Origin: Notamacropus eugenii
Taxonomy: Eukaryota > Chordata > Mammalia > Diprotodontia > Macropodidae
Assembly (NCBI RefSeq): GCF_028372415.1
Contig: NC_092874.1
Span: forward strand, 242,609,461 to 242,673,460
Direction of reading: 5' to 3'
DNA length: 64,000 bases
In this document: piece by piece, positions 46,405 to 57,905 of the stretch
Layout: each line of letters begins with the position of its first letter
Numbering within the stretch: the first letter of the stretch is position 1
Translations under genes and position numbers: made by a program
The notes under the pieces: model-generated
Database searches by the model: none
The model's input: only the letters and a program-made list of their open reading frames with translations
What the model was told of the DNA's origin: nothing

Positions 46405-49402
46405 TAATTGATGAGCAACCTTTTAATTTCTAATTATTAACCACTGCAAAAAAAAAAAAAAGAGCAGTTATAAATATTTTTGTACAGATAATCCTTTCTC
46501 CCACACTGTTTTTTATATCTTTAGGATATAGACCTAGCAGTGGTATTGCTGGATCAAAGATTATGTACTACTTTGTCTCCCTTTGGGAATAGTTCCAAAT
46601 TGCTCTCCAGAATGATTGGACCAGTTCACAACTCCACCAACCATGCTTAATTTTTCCGTATCCCTTTCAACATCCAACATTTTCCTTTTTTTGTCACATT
46701 AACCAATCTAATAGATATGGGGTGCTACCTCAGTGTTGTTTTAATTTGCATTTCTCTAATCAATAGTAATTCAGAGAATTTTTTCATATGACTATAGATA
46801 TCTTTGATTACTTCATCTGAAAACTTCCTGTTCATATCCTTTGACCATTTATCAATTAGGGAATGATTTGCATTCCTATAAATTTAAATCAATTCTCTCT
46901 ACATTTGAGAAGTGAGGCCTTTGTCAGAGAAACTTATTGTAAATTTTTTTCATAGTTCTGATTACTAACTGTGTATTTCCCTCCATCCTATTCCTCTCCC
47001 CATTTGTCCTACTCCCTTTCTCCTTTCACCTAGTCCAACATCAAAAATGCTTTGCTTTGACTACTGCCTCTCCCAATCCACTCTCCACTCTACTAGCCTC
47101 TCCCTTCTCTTATCCCCTTACCCTCCAACTTCCCTTTTGGGTAAAATAGATTTCTATACCCAGCTGGGTATGTTATTCCTTCTTTGAGGCAATTCCAATG
47201 AGAGTAAGATTCAAGTGTTCCCCTATCTTTCCCTCCACTGTTAAAGTCCTTCCTTGAGTGTCTCTTTTATATGGGATAATTTACCCCAATTCTGCCTCTC
47301 CCTTTCCCTTTCTGCCAGTACTTTCTTTTTGTTCATCTCCTAATTTTATTTTTTTTAGATATCATCCCATTATATTCAACTCACATCCATGCCCTTCGTC
47401 TGTCCTTTTAATTGACCTAAAAATTAGAAAAGTTCTTAGGAGTTACAAGTATCATATTCCCATGTAGAAATGTAACCAGTTTAACCTTATTGAACCCTTT
47501 ATGATTTCTCTCTCCTGTTAACATTTTTATTCTTATGTTGAGTTTTGTATTTGAAAGTCAAATTTTCTATTCAGCTGTGCTCTTTTCATTAGAATACTTG
47601 AAAGTCCTCTATTTCAGAGAATGTCCATTTTCTCCCCAAATGATTATAACCCTTTTTGCTAGGTAGGTGATTCTTAGTTGTCATCCTAACTCCTTTGCCC
47701 TCTGGAATATTATATTCCAAGCCCTCCAATTCTTTAATGTAGCACCTGATAAATCTTGTGTTATCCTGATTGTGACTACATGATATTTTAATTATTTACT
47801 TCTGGCTATTTGCAATGATTCCTCTTTGAACTGGGAACTCTGGAATTTAGCTACAATAGTCTGGGAGTTTCATTTGTGAGATGTTTTCCAGGAGTTGAAC
47901 AGTAAATTATTTCAATTTCTATTTTACCCTCTGGACCTAACATATCAGGGAAATTTTACTTGATAATTTCTTAAAAGATGATGTCTACTCTCTTTTTTTG
48001 AGCATGACTTTCAGGTGGTTCAATAATTCTTAAGTTATCTCTTCTAGTTCTTTTTCCAATAAGATAGTTCACATTTTCTTCCATTTTTTTCTTGATGTCT
48101 CATGTAGTCATTAGTTTCCATTGTCCAATTCTAATTTTTAAGGAATTATTTTCTTCAGTGAGCTTTTGTACGTTCTTTTCCATTTAGTCATCTACTTTTT
48201 AAGGAGTTCTTTTCTTTAGGGAATTTTTTTGTGCATATTTTCCCATGTGTCCAATTTTGTTTTTTAAGAAGTTCTCTTCAATGGATTTTTGTGCCTTTTA
48301 TGCTTTGGCTTACTCTGGTTTTTAAGGTGTTTTTTTTTAGTTTTTTGTGTGCCTCCTTTATCAAGCTGCTGACTCTTTTTTATGCTTTTCTTGTGTCACT
48401 CTCATTTCTTTTATTAATTTTTTCTCTACTTCTCTTATTTTATTTTAAAAAGTCTTTTTTGAGCTCTTCCAGGAATTCTTTTGAGGGTCTGAAAATAATT
48501 CACATTTTTCTTTGAGGCTTTGGCCTTAGCTTTTTACTTTGTTGTCTTCCTCTGAATTTGTGTTTTGATGTTCCACATCACCGTAGTAACTTTCTCTGGT
48601 CAGTTTTTGTTTTTTGTTGTTGTTGCTTGCTCATTGTTCTAGTGTATTTTTGACTTAACTTTAGGTTAAAGTTGAGCTCTGCTTCCAAGATGGAGGGGGC
48701 ATTGTTCCAAGCTTCAAGATTTTGGGGCAGTTGTCTTGAGAGCTAGTTCTGAGGGTCTGTAAGTTTTCAGTGCTTTCAATGTGATATAATCTAAGAAGAG
48801 TTGTATTTACTGTTCTCCTGGCCTATGCTCTGGTTGATGAATGACCATATGCCCTTTTTTATACCCTAGAACTGTCACCAGAGTTTCCACTTTCCTGTGG
48901 TCTGGTATGCTAGTGCTCCTCCTCATCCTAGTATTGCAACCCCAGACTGCAACCTTGATCAGAGTGTGAACAATACAGCAGATTCCTGCACACAGTGGCA
49001 GCAAAGGGACCCCTGTAATCTCCTTCTGACCAGTTGTTCAGCCCTTTTACCATATAGGAGGAAAGTCACAAAAACCTCTACTGCCAATTCAGTTGCCCCT
49101 CAAGGTTTGCTACTGGCTTGCTAAGGCATGATCTGCTGCTGATTTGCCAAGGAAGGGCCTGCTGTTGGCTTGGTAGGGATTGCTTGAGTTGGACTGTGCT
49201 CCACTCTCTCCTTGATGGGACAGACATCTCCTGCTGCTCTTCTAGGTTGTCTTGGGCTAGAAAATTGTATTCCCCTCTCCATTTTTTGGATTCTGCCTCT
49301 CCAGAATTCATTTTGAGGCATTATTTTAAAGTTGTTTGGAGGGGAATGTAGGAGAACGTGGGTGAACCCCTGACTTCTCTCTGCTATCTTGGTTCCACCT
49401 CT
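46405..49402 (-). mobile_element. L1 (-) lacking most of ORF2
   Basis: The reverse ORF2 C-terminal region (46405-46950, ending GTCAGAGAAACTTATTGTAAA) is joined directly to inter-ORF sequence starting TTCTGATTACTAACTGTG (about 46958). The purine-rich inter-ORF region (to about 47500), a broken ORF1 (about 47530-48600) and the leader follow, ending CTCTGCTATCTTGGTTCCACCTC at about 49402. Roughly 3 kb of ORF2 (endonuclease and RT) is gone. It mirrors the 38.2 kb copy, which keeps ORF2 and lost ORF1. Confidence 0.8.
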
Positions 49403-50489
49403 CCTCCATTACAAGTTGTCCCAGATGGCTTTGAAGAGCCCTTCCAAATATTAAAATCAGTCACTGACTCCAAGGTGCCACTGTATTTCACAAACCAAGC
49501 ACAGAAGGTTCATACTCTGCATTGAGGAAGAGTCCCCACTGCACTCCCATCCCCCAGTAATGAAATCATGGATCCTTGAAGTAGAAATGTAACTATAACA
49601 GTATAAGATGGATGATATACCATTAGCATACCAAGTACCAAATCTATCTGTTTATACCCATATTAATCTGTCATATTTTTGGAAAGTAACTAAGTAGAGA
49701 TGATCCCCATTTCCCTAAGTCAACAGAAGCAAAGAAAAATAAAGTAAAAGCCATCATCCAGATAATTTAAACTTATATGGGAGAAGAGGGAAGGACTATT
49801 TGGGGAAATTAAATTATATAAATCATGTATTTGCTCAGGTATTTGTCCTCTTTGCTGGCTGGAGACAGCTTTTGAAGTCCTGATAATTCATCTTTTCCTA
49901 TTGCTTGACTTTCCTCTGGAATGCAATATTCCTTGGACTCCAGTTTTTGAAAGTATTTCAGCAATGGTAGTGGTTTAGGAGTGCAAGTGGCATATTTAAA
50001 AGTCATCATTTCAATCCACTATTAAAATGGCCCCATTCAATAGAACTGCATAAGGCATTTTTGCAAAAGTATTTAACAGTGTAACATAGGCTGCCAGGGA
50101 ATGTACAGTGAACAGATGGATGAGTTCCTTCCACCTAATCTCAGACTTTTACTTGAAAAATTATCAGGGTTGTATAAACATAAAAAGTGAATGATTTTCC
50201 TCTACTAATGAACTTTGAATGTTTGGGTGTGAACAGATTTTTATAGAGACCTTTTGTTTTAAATATTCTGAACTGCTGACATGAAGAAAATCTGGTACTT
50301 ATGAATCAACTTTTTTTACATTAAAAGGATCCACCTTTATTCCTGTTGCACTTGTTGCATTGCTAACCATAACTAGAACTGTATAGCATTCCCTGAATTC
50401 ATGAGCTTTCTAAAACCCAAACTAAATGTCCTTAAAATGAGAGAAGTTGCATTAGTTAACACGGAACTTGAGGGTAGAATCTCATTAAA
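49403..50489. other. No gene recognised
   Basis: About 1.1 kb of unassigned sequence with no coding signal. Confidence 0.5.
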
Positions 50490-50675
50490 AATGAGTCGAT
50501 GTTAGATTTAGAATCGGAAAGACCTTAGAGATCACCTTGTCCAACCATCTAATTTTACATAGGAAGAAACTGAGGCAGAGAGTGGCCCAAGGTCACAAGT
50601 GACAGAGCTAGGAATCCAACCCATGTCATCTTTGATTACTAATTTGGTACTTGTTCCACTACAACATGGCTTCTC
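50490..50675 (+). repeat. MIR-like SINE
   Basis: TTAGAGATCACCTTGTCCAACC, TTTTACATAGGAAGAAACTGAGGCAGAGAG, CCAAGGTCACAAGTGACAGAGC and TAGGAATCCAACCCATGTC: the canonical conserved block of this MIR class. Confidence 0.75.
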
Positions 50676-51195
50676 AAATGAGAGTATCCCATTTAGTTAC
50701 AGTGAATGGGGTCCTTTTGAGAAATGTATGATTGAGAATTTGTATTGTCCTCATCAAATGAAACTCCAAACCAAATTCAGAATTCTTGTCATGATCAAAA
50801 GAATAGATCTAGAAACATTGTCCCTTCTCTTGGTAGAGAAGTGAAAGACTAAGGTTGCAGAATGTTTCCTATGTGCAGATGTGGGCTCTCCGTTGGTTGA
50901 TATTGTTTAACTGCTTTCTGTTATGAGAGAGAATTTGGAGAGGAGAGCATATCAGGAAATGATGGTGGTATGAGCAAAGGACATCAATAAAACAAACCCC
51001 AAACCCTCTAACAGCTAAATTATAAACCCTTAAAATAATAACTGGTGTATAAAAACCAGAGTTGAAAATAATTTCCCTTATAAATGGCTTAAAACACCAT
51101 CACAACTATAATTGAAAAGTGGAAAATTCAGACAATTATCTTTAACTACACAACTCCACTTAGTAATAACCCACATTTCCATAGAGTTGAATTTA
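50676..51195. other. No gene recognised
   Basis: About 520 bp of unassigned AT-rich sequence. Confidence 0.45.
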
Positions 51196-51199
51196 TGAG

Positions 51200-51312
51200 A
51201 GGCATTCAATATTACAGAACAAACAGACAGCCTGAAAGCCAGGAAGGCCTTGACTTCAAGTCTCACTATGGATTGATCGACTCTAGGCAAGTCCTTTGCA
51301 CTCTCAGTTCTA
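51200..51312 (+). repeat. Old SINE fragment
   Basis: AGCCTGAAAGCCAGGAAGGCCTTGACTTCAAGTCTCAC followed by CTAGGCAAGTCCTTTGCACTCTCAG, the core of a marsupial SINE without its 3' half. Confidence 0.55.
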
Positions 51313-51316
51313 GCCA

Positions 51317-51402
51317 GGGCTTCTTCAACTTTTTCCACTAGTGACCCCTTCAGCACTTCTTAAACCATGGAGTCAGTCATGACCCACAGTTTAAGAAGTG
51401 CT
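51317..51402. mobile_element. Miniature inverted-repeat element (hAT-like)
   Basis: GGGCTTCTTCAACTTTTTCCACTAGTGACCCC on the left, and CATGACCCACAGTTTAAGAAGTGCT on the right. Within it, AGCACTTCTTAAAC (51352-51365) and GTTTAAGAAGTGCT (51389-51402) are perfect 14 bp inverted repeats. It looks like a small internally deleted DNA transposon. Confidence 0.6.
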
Positions 51403-51529
51403 ATAAATCTAAATAACTAACTATATGATTTTTAGAGAAGGTAGAAACTTGAATTTGTAGAGGTACTACCTCACCTGAGAATTCCCCAACACCAATGAAA
51501 ATCACTGGTCCACTCCCTGTCCCTATCTT

Positions 51530-51715
51530 ATCAGGACACTTTCCTCTTAACAACCCTCTGGGGAAAGTGCACATTATTATCTCCAGGTTAGAGGTGAAGA
51601 AACTGGAACTCATAGAGATGGCAAAAGTCACATAACTAGAAAGGACAGAAATCAGAATATGAGACCAGGTCTTCCGACACTTGGACCACTGCTCTAGCAT
51701 ACATACCATGATTAC
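51530..51715 (+). repeat. MIR-like SINE
   Basis: GCACATTATTATCTCCAGGTTAGAGGTGAAGAAACTGGAACTC, AAGTCACATAACTAG and AGACCAGGTCTTCCGACAC correspond to successive MIR blocks. Confidence 0.65.
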
Positions 51716-52403
51716 ACCAAACAATTTACTGTCAAGTTAACTGATTTTCCTCACTGAGTTAATGAAATCATTTGGTTATTTTGATATTGGATAAAATATG
51801 TAGCCATGTAATCTTTCCCAAAGGGACTGCAAATTGTCACCTGTTCTATAAATAATATAATGTTTAAGTAGAAGAAATTCTAGGATGCCACAGTAGGTTA
51901 TATGAAACACTGGCATCCTCAAAATGTCAAGAGATCTGAAGGAGAGGCCTCACTGACTGAATCACCTGGGACAAATCTATGGAAGGACATAGGCAAGAGT
52001 CCTAAAGGATAGACAAACAGATTGGGTGTGAGCTGCATCACTGGAGCTAATACTTGCCAAAGATCCATTAGAGTACCAGAGTATTGGAAGTGAGACCTTA
52101 GAAATCAATTAATTCAGCTTCCTCAAGATGTTCTGTTTTTGTTTTCATTTTTGATAGAAACTTTCCTAGATCTAATTAAAAGGGTCTTAATGTGGATCTA
52201 CCAGCCAGTTTTTCATCTGACTCTCATTATCTATTTACCTAAAGATCAGATTGGCAACAATCAATAAAATCTTCGAGCCAAGAAGAACAGAAAGAAAAAA
52301 CTTACATTTATTTATTTACATCTTTTCACTTTAAGTTTTATAAGAGCAAGGATTCCAATTCATGTCTCTACTAACTCTCAAACCAGGGTTATTTTCACTA
52401 TCC
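51716..52403. other. No gene recognised
   Basis: About 690 bp with no gene or assignable repeat. AGACCTTAGAAATCAATTAATTCAGC near 52092 could be another MIR core. Confidence 0.45.
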
Positions 52404-53470
52404 CAAGGTTGGTTGGTTGTTGTCCTTCCTCTTCAAAGAGGACCAAAATGACATCACCATGATAAAATGAAATTTCAGTGTGTCTGACTGTGGCTGATCA
52501 GACCAATATAAGCTCAGAATGCTCTACCCCAGATTGGGCACAGATAGTCCATGTGAACATATGGGGTGATTATCCCAAATTTGCACATGGTGCATTTACT
52601 TTGCACTGTCTTTCTGCTTTGCTCAAAGAGTGCAGCACCCTTTCTGACTTGGGCATGCCATGCTGAGCAGTCCTGTGCCAGTATCTCCCATGTTGCACAG
52701 TCAAATCCAAAGTTCTTGAGAGAGACCTTGAGAGTATCCTTGTATCGCTTCTTCTGGCCACCGTGTGATTGCCTGCCCCATGAAAGCTCTCCATAAAATA
52801 GTCTTTTTGACAAGCATACATTTTGCATTCAAAAAATGTGGCCAGCCCATTGGAGTTGTGCTCTCTGAAGCATAGTTGGAACACTTGGCAGTTCAGCTCA
52901 AGCAAGGACTTCAGTGTCTGGTACCTTATCATGCCAGGTGATCCTCAGAATCTTCCTAAGACAGTTCAGATGGAAGCAATGCAGTTTCCTGGCATTGCAC
53001 TGGTAGACTGTCCATGTTTCACAAGCATATAACAATGAGGTCAGTACAACGGCTCTGTAGACCTTCAGTCTGGTAGTCAGTCTAATACCTCTTTTCTCCC
53101 AAACTTTTCTTCGGAGCCTCCCAAACACTGAGCTAGCTCTGGCAATGTGTGTATCAACCTCATTGTCAATGTGTACATCCCTGGAAAGTACACTACCAAG
53201 GTAAGTGAACTTATCCACAGCATTCAAACCTTCTCCATTTGTTGTAATCAATGGTTCCATGTATGGATGGTGTGGTGGTGGCTGATGGAGCACCTGTGTT
53301 TTCTTGGTGTTAATTATTAGGCCAAAATTAGCACAGGCAGAATTGATCCATACTTTGTTGCATCTCAGCTTCAAAGGCTGCATTGAGTGCGCAATCCTCT
53401 GCAAACAGAAAATCATGCACCAACACTCTCCACTTTGGTTTTGACTTCTAGCCTTTTCAAATTGAAGAAC
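52404..53470 (-). mobile_element. RTE-clade LINE, 3' part of RT
   Basis: The reverse frame 52898-53416 (172 codons) carries the RT C-terminal region: YLGSVLSRDVHIDNEVDTHI, RLTTRLKVYRAVVLTSLLYA and CETWTVY, which are diagnostic of the RTE/BovB clade. Reverse frames at 52514-52932 follow with SHGGQKKRYKDTLK, the usual RTE C-terminal motif, in a shifted frame. The 3' terminal DNA (52404-52565) is shared with the short pieces at 986-1120 and, in part, 13905-14092. Upstream of 53416 the sequence still matches (NLKRLEVKTKVES-like), then it ends: 5' truncated, with frameshifts. Confidence 0.85.
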
Positions 53471-53818
53471 TCCATAATACTTCCAAGAAAGACCTCTGAT
53501 TACCTTACAAAAGAACTTTCACAGACACTCAGAGTTATCACTAGCAATCCTAGCACCTTGGTCAAGCAACAAAGAAAGGAGTATTTATCAAGTGTTTAAG
53601 ATGATTTCTGCTGAATAAGAAAGACCTGGAACCCAGACCCTAAGACCCTTATGACAACAGTTACAGACATTAGGATACTGTGTGGCTATTTCTCAGGAGG
53701 CAAGAAGGAAAAGACTGGCTCAAGATATGGCCCTAGAAGGAGAAAGTGTTAATAGTAATGTTATATTTTAAATTATTATTTTTGCTATCTAGTTGCTAAA
53801 ACTGGTTACTTCTATTCT
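53471..53818. other. No gene recognised
   Basis: About 350 bp of unassigned sequence. Confidence 0.45.
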
Positions 53819-54155
53819 GTGAAAAGAGTACCTTTATTTGTGGGAACTGATTCAGGACAAGGCAAGAAGGTCCAGAACGATGTATATGATAATGAACAAC
53901 ATTGTAATGACAAAGAACTTTACAAGACTGCTAATTCTGATCAATGCAATGACCCAACCACAATTTCAGAAGAGCCATTGCTCCTCTGATTAAGCATGCC
54001 ACTCATGTCTTGACAAAGATATGATGGATACAAAATGAGACATATATTTTTTGACATGGCCAATTCAGGTATTTGTTTTGCTTGATGATGCATATTTTTA
54101 TGGGGGTTTTGAGGGGTTTTTTTTCCCAATTTGGGGGAATGTTTGGAAGGAATGA
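53819..54155 (+). mobile_element. Old L1 3' UTR fragment
   Basis: GGGAACTGATTCAGGACAAGGC, TGATCAATGCAATGACCCAACCACAATTTCAGAAGAGCC, GACATGGCCAATTCAGGTATTTG and TTTTGCTTGATGATGCATATTTTTA are successive blocks of the older marsupial L1 3' end. Confidence 0.6.
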
Positions 54156-54266
54156 AATTATATGCTTTATTTCCCACCAGGTTACATTCTAGGCTTCTCT
54201 ATCATGCCCAGACACCTCTTGACTCTGGAAGATCAATTCAGCCCTGGAATTTATACCTCAGTAGTA

Positions 54267-54476
54267 TTCTCTCCCTTCTTCTTCTTCTTCTTCTCCTTCT
54301 TCTTCTTCTTCTCCTTCTTCTTCTTCTCCTTCTTCTTCTTCTTCTTCTCCTTCTTCTTCTTCTCCTTCTTCTCCTTCTTCTTCTTCTTCTTCTTATGCTT
54401 CTGCTTCTGCTTCTTCTTCTTCCTTCTTCTTCTTCCTTCTTCTTCTTCCTTCTTCTTCTTCCTCTCCTTCTTCTTC

Positions 54477-54512
<36 letters not shown>

Positions 54513-54546
54513 TCTTTCTCTCTCTCCCCCCTCCCTCTTTCCCTTT
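54267..54546. repeat. Homopyrimidine tract (CTT)n, (CT)n
   Basis: Mostly CTT/CTCC triplets with a few purines at about 54394-54410, then (CT)n at 54480-54510. It produces long spurious Leu- and Phe-rich frames. Confidence 0.95.
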
Positions 54547-54654
54547 GTGTGATTAGATGGCTTCTCCCAGAATCTCTATTTAAGGAGGATGCTTAGATCT
54601 GCCATCTCTCCCATTCTACTGCACTCCAGACTTTTCCATCATGTTCTCCATACC

Positions 54655-55217
54655 TGTAATGTTAATGAAAGTTAAAAATCTACCCCACCCCTTAACAGGT
54701 CTCAGGTGAAACCAATTAAGGGAAGCATGATTACAGGAGGCCTGTTTTGTAGGAAAGGCCACACCTTTTGAAAATTTCTAATAAGGCATTGGGTCACAAG
54801 GGTTGTGGTGTCCTATGGCTCTGAAAACTGTATATATATACTCTGAGGTGAGGTTTTGCTTTGGGGGCTTACTATTTGAAAGAAGGTTCCTATGCCAAAT
54901 GAGACTCTGAGTAACCACTAAGGAACCTTGGCTTTGAAAACCCAGATGCTGATGTTTCTCTCTCATGTAACTATGTATGTATGTAATGATCAGACAGCTG
55001 GATCTGTCTGTTGATCTCTGATGTATGTGTTGCTTATGGTCAGACAGTGAGAAGCCCTGTCTGTTGGTCTTTATTTCTCTGCTTGTATTTTCTCTGTTGG
55101 TATATTTGATGAAAGAAGATTGTTGACCCCTCAACAGCTGCTTTGCTTTTAGAAAAGCAGATCTAAGAACCTGTGCTAGCAGGACATCCTGGGTGTGTCA
55201 GTGTGCTTGCTGCTACA
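54655..55217 (+). mobile_element. Solo LTR fossil, marsupial endogenous retrovirus
   Basis: About 563 bp from TGTAATGTTAATG to CTTGCTGCTACA. It has the CCCCACCCCTTAACAGGTCTCA block near its start, like the LTR at 15688, and a TATA-like TGTATATATATACTCTGAGG at about 54829. No adjacent internal retroviral sequence is visible. It is old, with no clear target duplication. Confidence 0.55.
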
Positions 55218-55239
55218 ATATTTCCTTTCTCTCTTCCTC

Positions 55240-55392
55240 TGGTTTTTAGCTTCCTTGTATGTGCTATTGTCCCTATTATAATGTAAGTTTCTTGAAGGTA
55301 GAGACTTTCTTTTGGCTTGTATTTGTATTCCTAGCACTTAGTATAGAGCCAGCATATGGTTATCACTTAATAAATGTTTTTTAATGATGAAT
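55240..55392 (+). repeat. L2 LINE 3' end
   Basis: TATAATGTAAGTTTCTTGAAGGTAGAGACTTTC, CCTAGCACTTAGTATAGAGCCAGCATATGG and AATAAATGTTTTTTAATGATGAA. Confidence 0.75.
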
Positions 55393-55484
55393 TACTCATT
55401 TTAAAATGCATGTTAATGATGAAAAATGAAAACAAAGGATCCCAAGCTTGTACTCAGAGGAACTGATTGTGAATCTCAATTCTT

Positions 55485-55600
55485 TTCTTTTTACCATCTG
55501 TGCAGTCTGAGACAATTGACAACCTCTCTGGCCTTGAGCTTTCTCATCTTGAAAATGAAGCTAGACCAGATGATCTTCAAGACATAAGCACTGACTAAAG
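55485..55600 (+). repeat. MIR fragment
   Basis: CAGTCTGAGACAATTGACAACCTC...TCATCTTGAAAATGAAGCTAGACCAGATGATCTTCAAG is the MIR 3' core. Confidence 0.55.
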
Positions 55601-56019
55601 TCTAATGCCCTGGACTAAAGTTCTGGTTCTCTCATTCTAGTTATGACTTTCTCAAAATACTTTTCTCCATGAGACAATTGTGGGGTCACCCTTGAGCCTT
55701 CAATCAGAAAATCACATTGGAAAAATAAGACAGAAGATAAGAAGTAGTTAGGACATAAAATATCCAAAACACAGAATTTATATAAATACAACTATAAAAG
55801 ATATATAAAACATATATATGTATATATATAAGATGTATAAAACAGAATTTATGTAAACACAACTATAAAATGCTCTTTGCAGAAATTAAAGAAATAATTG
55901 TGGAGACACAAATTACTTATGTTTTGGTTATCTATCTATTTAAATTAATTGATAGATCTAGCGCAAAGTCATTCAAATGATCAAAGAATTACTTTATAAA
56001 ACTATGATGAAATCTGGAA

Positions 56020-56262
56020 CAGGGGAAAGAACACTGGGTTTGGAATCAGAGAATCAAGGTTAGAATCTCACCTCTGTCATTAATTATTTGGGCAGTGTTA
56101 GGAAAATCATATTAATTGAATTACGAATCAGATCTCACCCCTGTCACATGGATGACCTTGGGCAACCCTACAGCTCTCACTTCTCTCATCTGTAAAATGA
56201 GGAATTTGGATTAGATGGTCTCTAAGATAACTTGAAGCTTTGAATCTCTAAGAGTATAATTG
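56020..56262 (+). repeat. Two adjacent MIR-type SINE pieces
   Basis: AACACTGGGTTTGGAATCAGAGAATC...ATCTCACCTCTGTCATT, then a second AATCAGATCTCACCCCTGTCAC...CCTTGGGCAACCC...TCATCTGTAAAATGAGGAATTTGG and TCTAAGATAACTTGAAGCTTTGAATC. Repetition of the ATCTCACC(C)CTGTCA block suggests a duplication or two insertions. Confidence 0.65.
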
Positions 56263-56399
56263 TATGAATTGGGCTAAATGGTAACAAAATTAATTTTGCA
56301 GAAACAACTGGTCATGAACCTCAAGGTAAATAATAAAAATTAGGAACAAAATGGGTTGGTAGTACAGATTTCATACTATATTATAATGAATGACTAATT

Positions 56400-57121
56400 T
56401 TAGAAAACTAGTAAAATTGATCAGTGGAAAAGATTAAGTACACCCAAACCCAAAAGTAATGGAACCCAATAGCATTAAGTTGGATAAATTCAAGGACTTC
56501 AACCACTGGGATAAGGATTCCCTATCCAAAAAAAATGCCAGGAAAGGCTATAAAACAATGTGACAAAGTTGCTTTAGATCATCATCTCAAACTATATGCC
56601 ACAAGAAGCTACAAATGGGTAGATCATTTAAATACGAAAGGTCATAATGGAAGCAAGTTAGAGGAGCAGGTTAGAAGTTAGCTTTTATGATTATAGACAG
56701 AGGAAAAATTCTTAACCAAACAAAGGTTGGAGAGGATCATAAGAGACAAAATGGAAATTATCAATTACACATATCTAAAATCTATAGAGAATTTATGCAA
56801 TACATAGGAACAAGAGTCATTCCCTAATAGATCAAAAGAGATGAAAAGAGTCCTCAAAAGGAAGCTATCAGTAACTGCATGAAAAAAATGTGGTAAATCA
56901 TTGATAATAAAAGTAGTACAAATTAAAACAATCTGAGGTTTCATTTCACACTGATCAGATTCCTAAAGATGAAAAAAAAAAAAAGGAAAAGGACAATTGT
57001 TGAAAGGGCTGTAGGAGAATAGGCACACTGATCCATTGTTGGTGGAGCCGTGAATTGGTCCAGCCATTTAAAACAGTTATTTAGAATCATACCTCAAAAG
57101 TCACTAAATTGTGCATTTCCT
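56400..57121 (+). mobile_element. Old L1 ORF2 C-terminal region, left part
   Basis: GAACCCAATAGCATTAAG through CAAGAGTCATTCCCTAATAGATC and ATTGTTGGTGGAGCCGTGAATTGGTCCAGCC correspond to the L1 ORF2 C-terminal block (compare 22560-22850). It is interrupted at AAATTGTGCATTTCC and resumes at 58712. Confidence 0.75.
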
Positions 57122-57663
57122 TTTTTTTTTTTTGCCTTGAATATAAAATCACTTTATTCATGCTATAACCTGGCCATGAGAATAATAATAACCAGAAATG
57201 AAATTTGCTTTTTACTGGTTATACTAAAAACCAATAAAATAAAAAATTTTACTAGCTAAAGGTGAGGGCAATTGACAATGTCCCTTTTGAGCTGCGGGAA
57301 CATTCTGTCTCTCAACCATTCAAATCCTGGTCTTCTAACCATCTTATTTGTGGACTGATCCTTACAAATGAAAGGCTATTGATTAGTCATTGATTACGGA
57401 GTCTATCTGCAGATTGAAGATTCTCAAGGAACTTGGCTTATACCATGTGGTCCTTCCTGGAGTTGTTGAGGGGTTGAGGAATGTAAAAGCCTCTATTATT
57501 TCTATCAAGGGTCATGTCTTAAATCAAAGGCCCTAAAGTTCTTGTTCAAAAACTCTATGCGTTTTGCCATTTCCATGACTGGAACAATACACAGATCCCT
57601 CTTCATGCATGTCTTAGTCTCCTTTGGTGGAAAACTTTTGTTCTTGGAAGGAATAGGCAAGTT

Positions 57664-57905
57664 TGGTAGAACAAGAGCTAGAGAGCTAGACTTGGAATCA
57701 AGAAGACCTGAAATCAAATCTAACTTCAGATACTTACTGGCTATGTGACCTTGAGCAAGTCACTAACCTCCATCTGTCTCAGTTTCTTCATCTGTAAAAG
57801 GCGGTAATAATGACACCCACCTCCTCATTAGGAGGTTCAAGAGAAATATTTGTAAGGAGTGTTGCAAACCTTTGAAATGCTGGCTCTTATTATTGTTGTT
57901 GCTGG
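57664..57905 (+). mobile_element. Marsupial MIR-type SINE inside the retrocopy
   Basis: TAGAGAGCTAGACTTGGAATCAAGAAGACCTGAAATCAAATC, TGACCTTGAGCAAGTCAC, CATCTGTAAAAGGCGGTAATAATG and TTTGTAAGGAGTGTTGCAAACCTTTG. It is younger than the retrocopy it interrupts. Confidence 0.75.

Noticed and set aside
54131-54596. Leu- or Phe-rich frames of about 140 codons
   Set aside because: Same artefact, from the (CTT)n tract.
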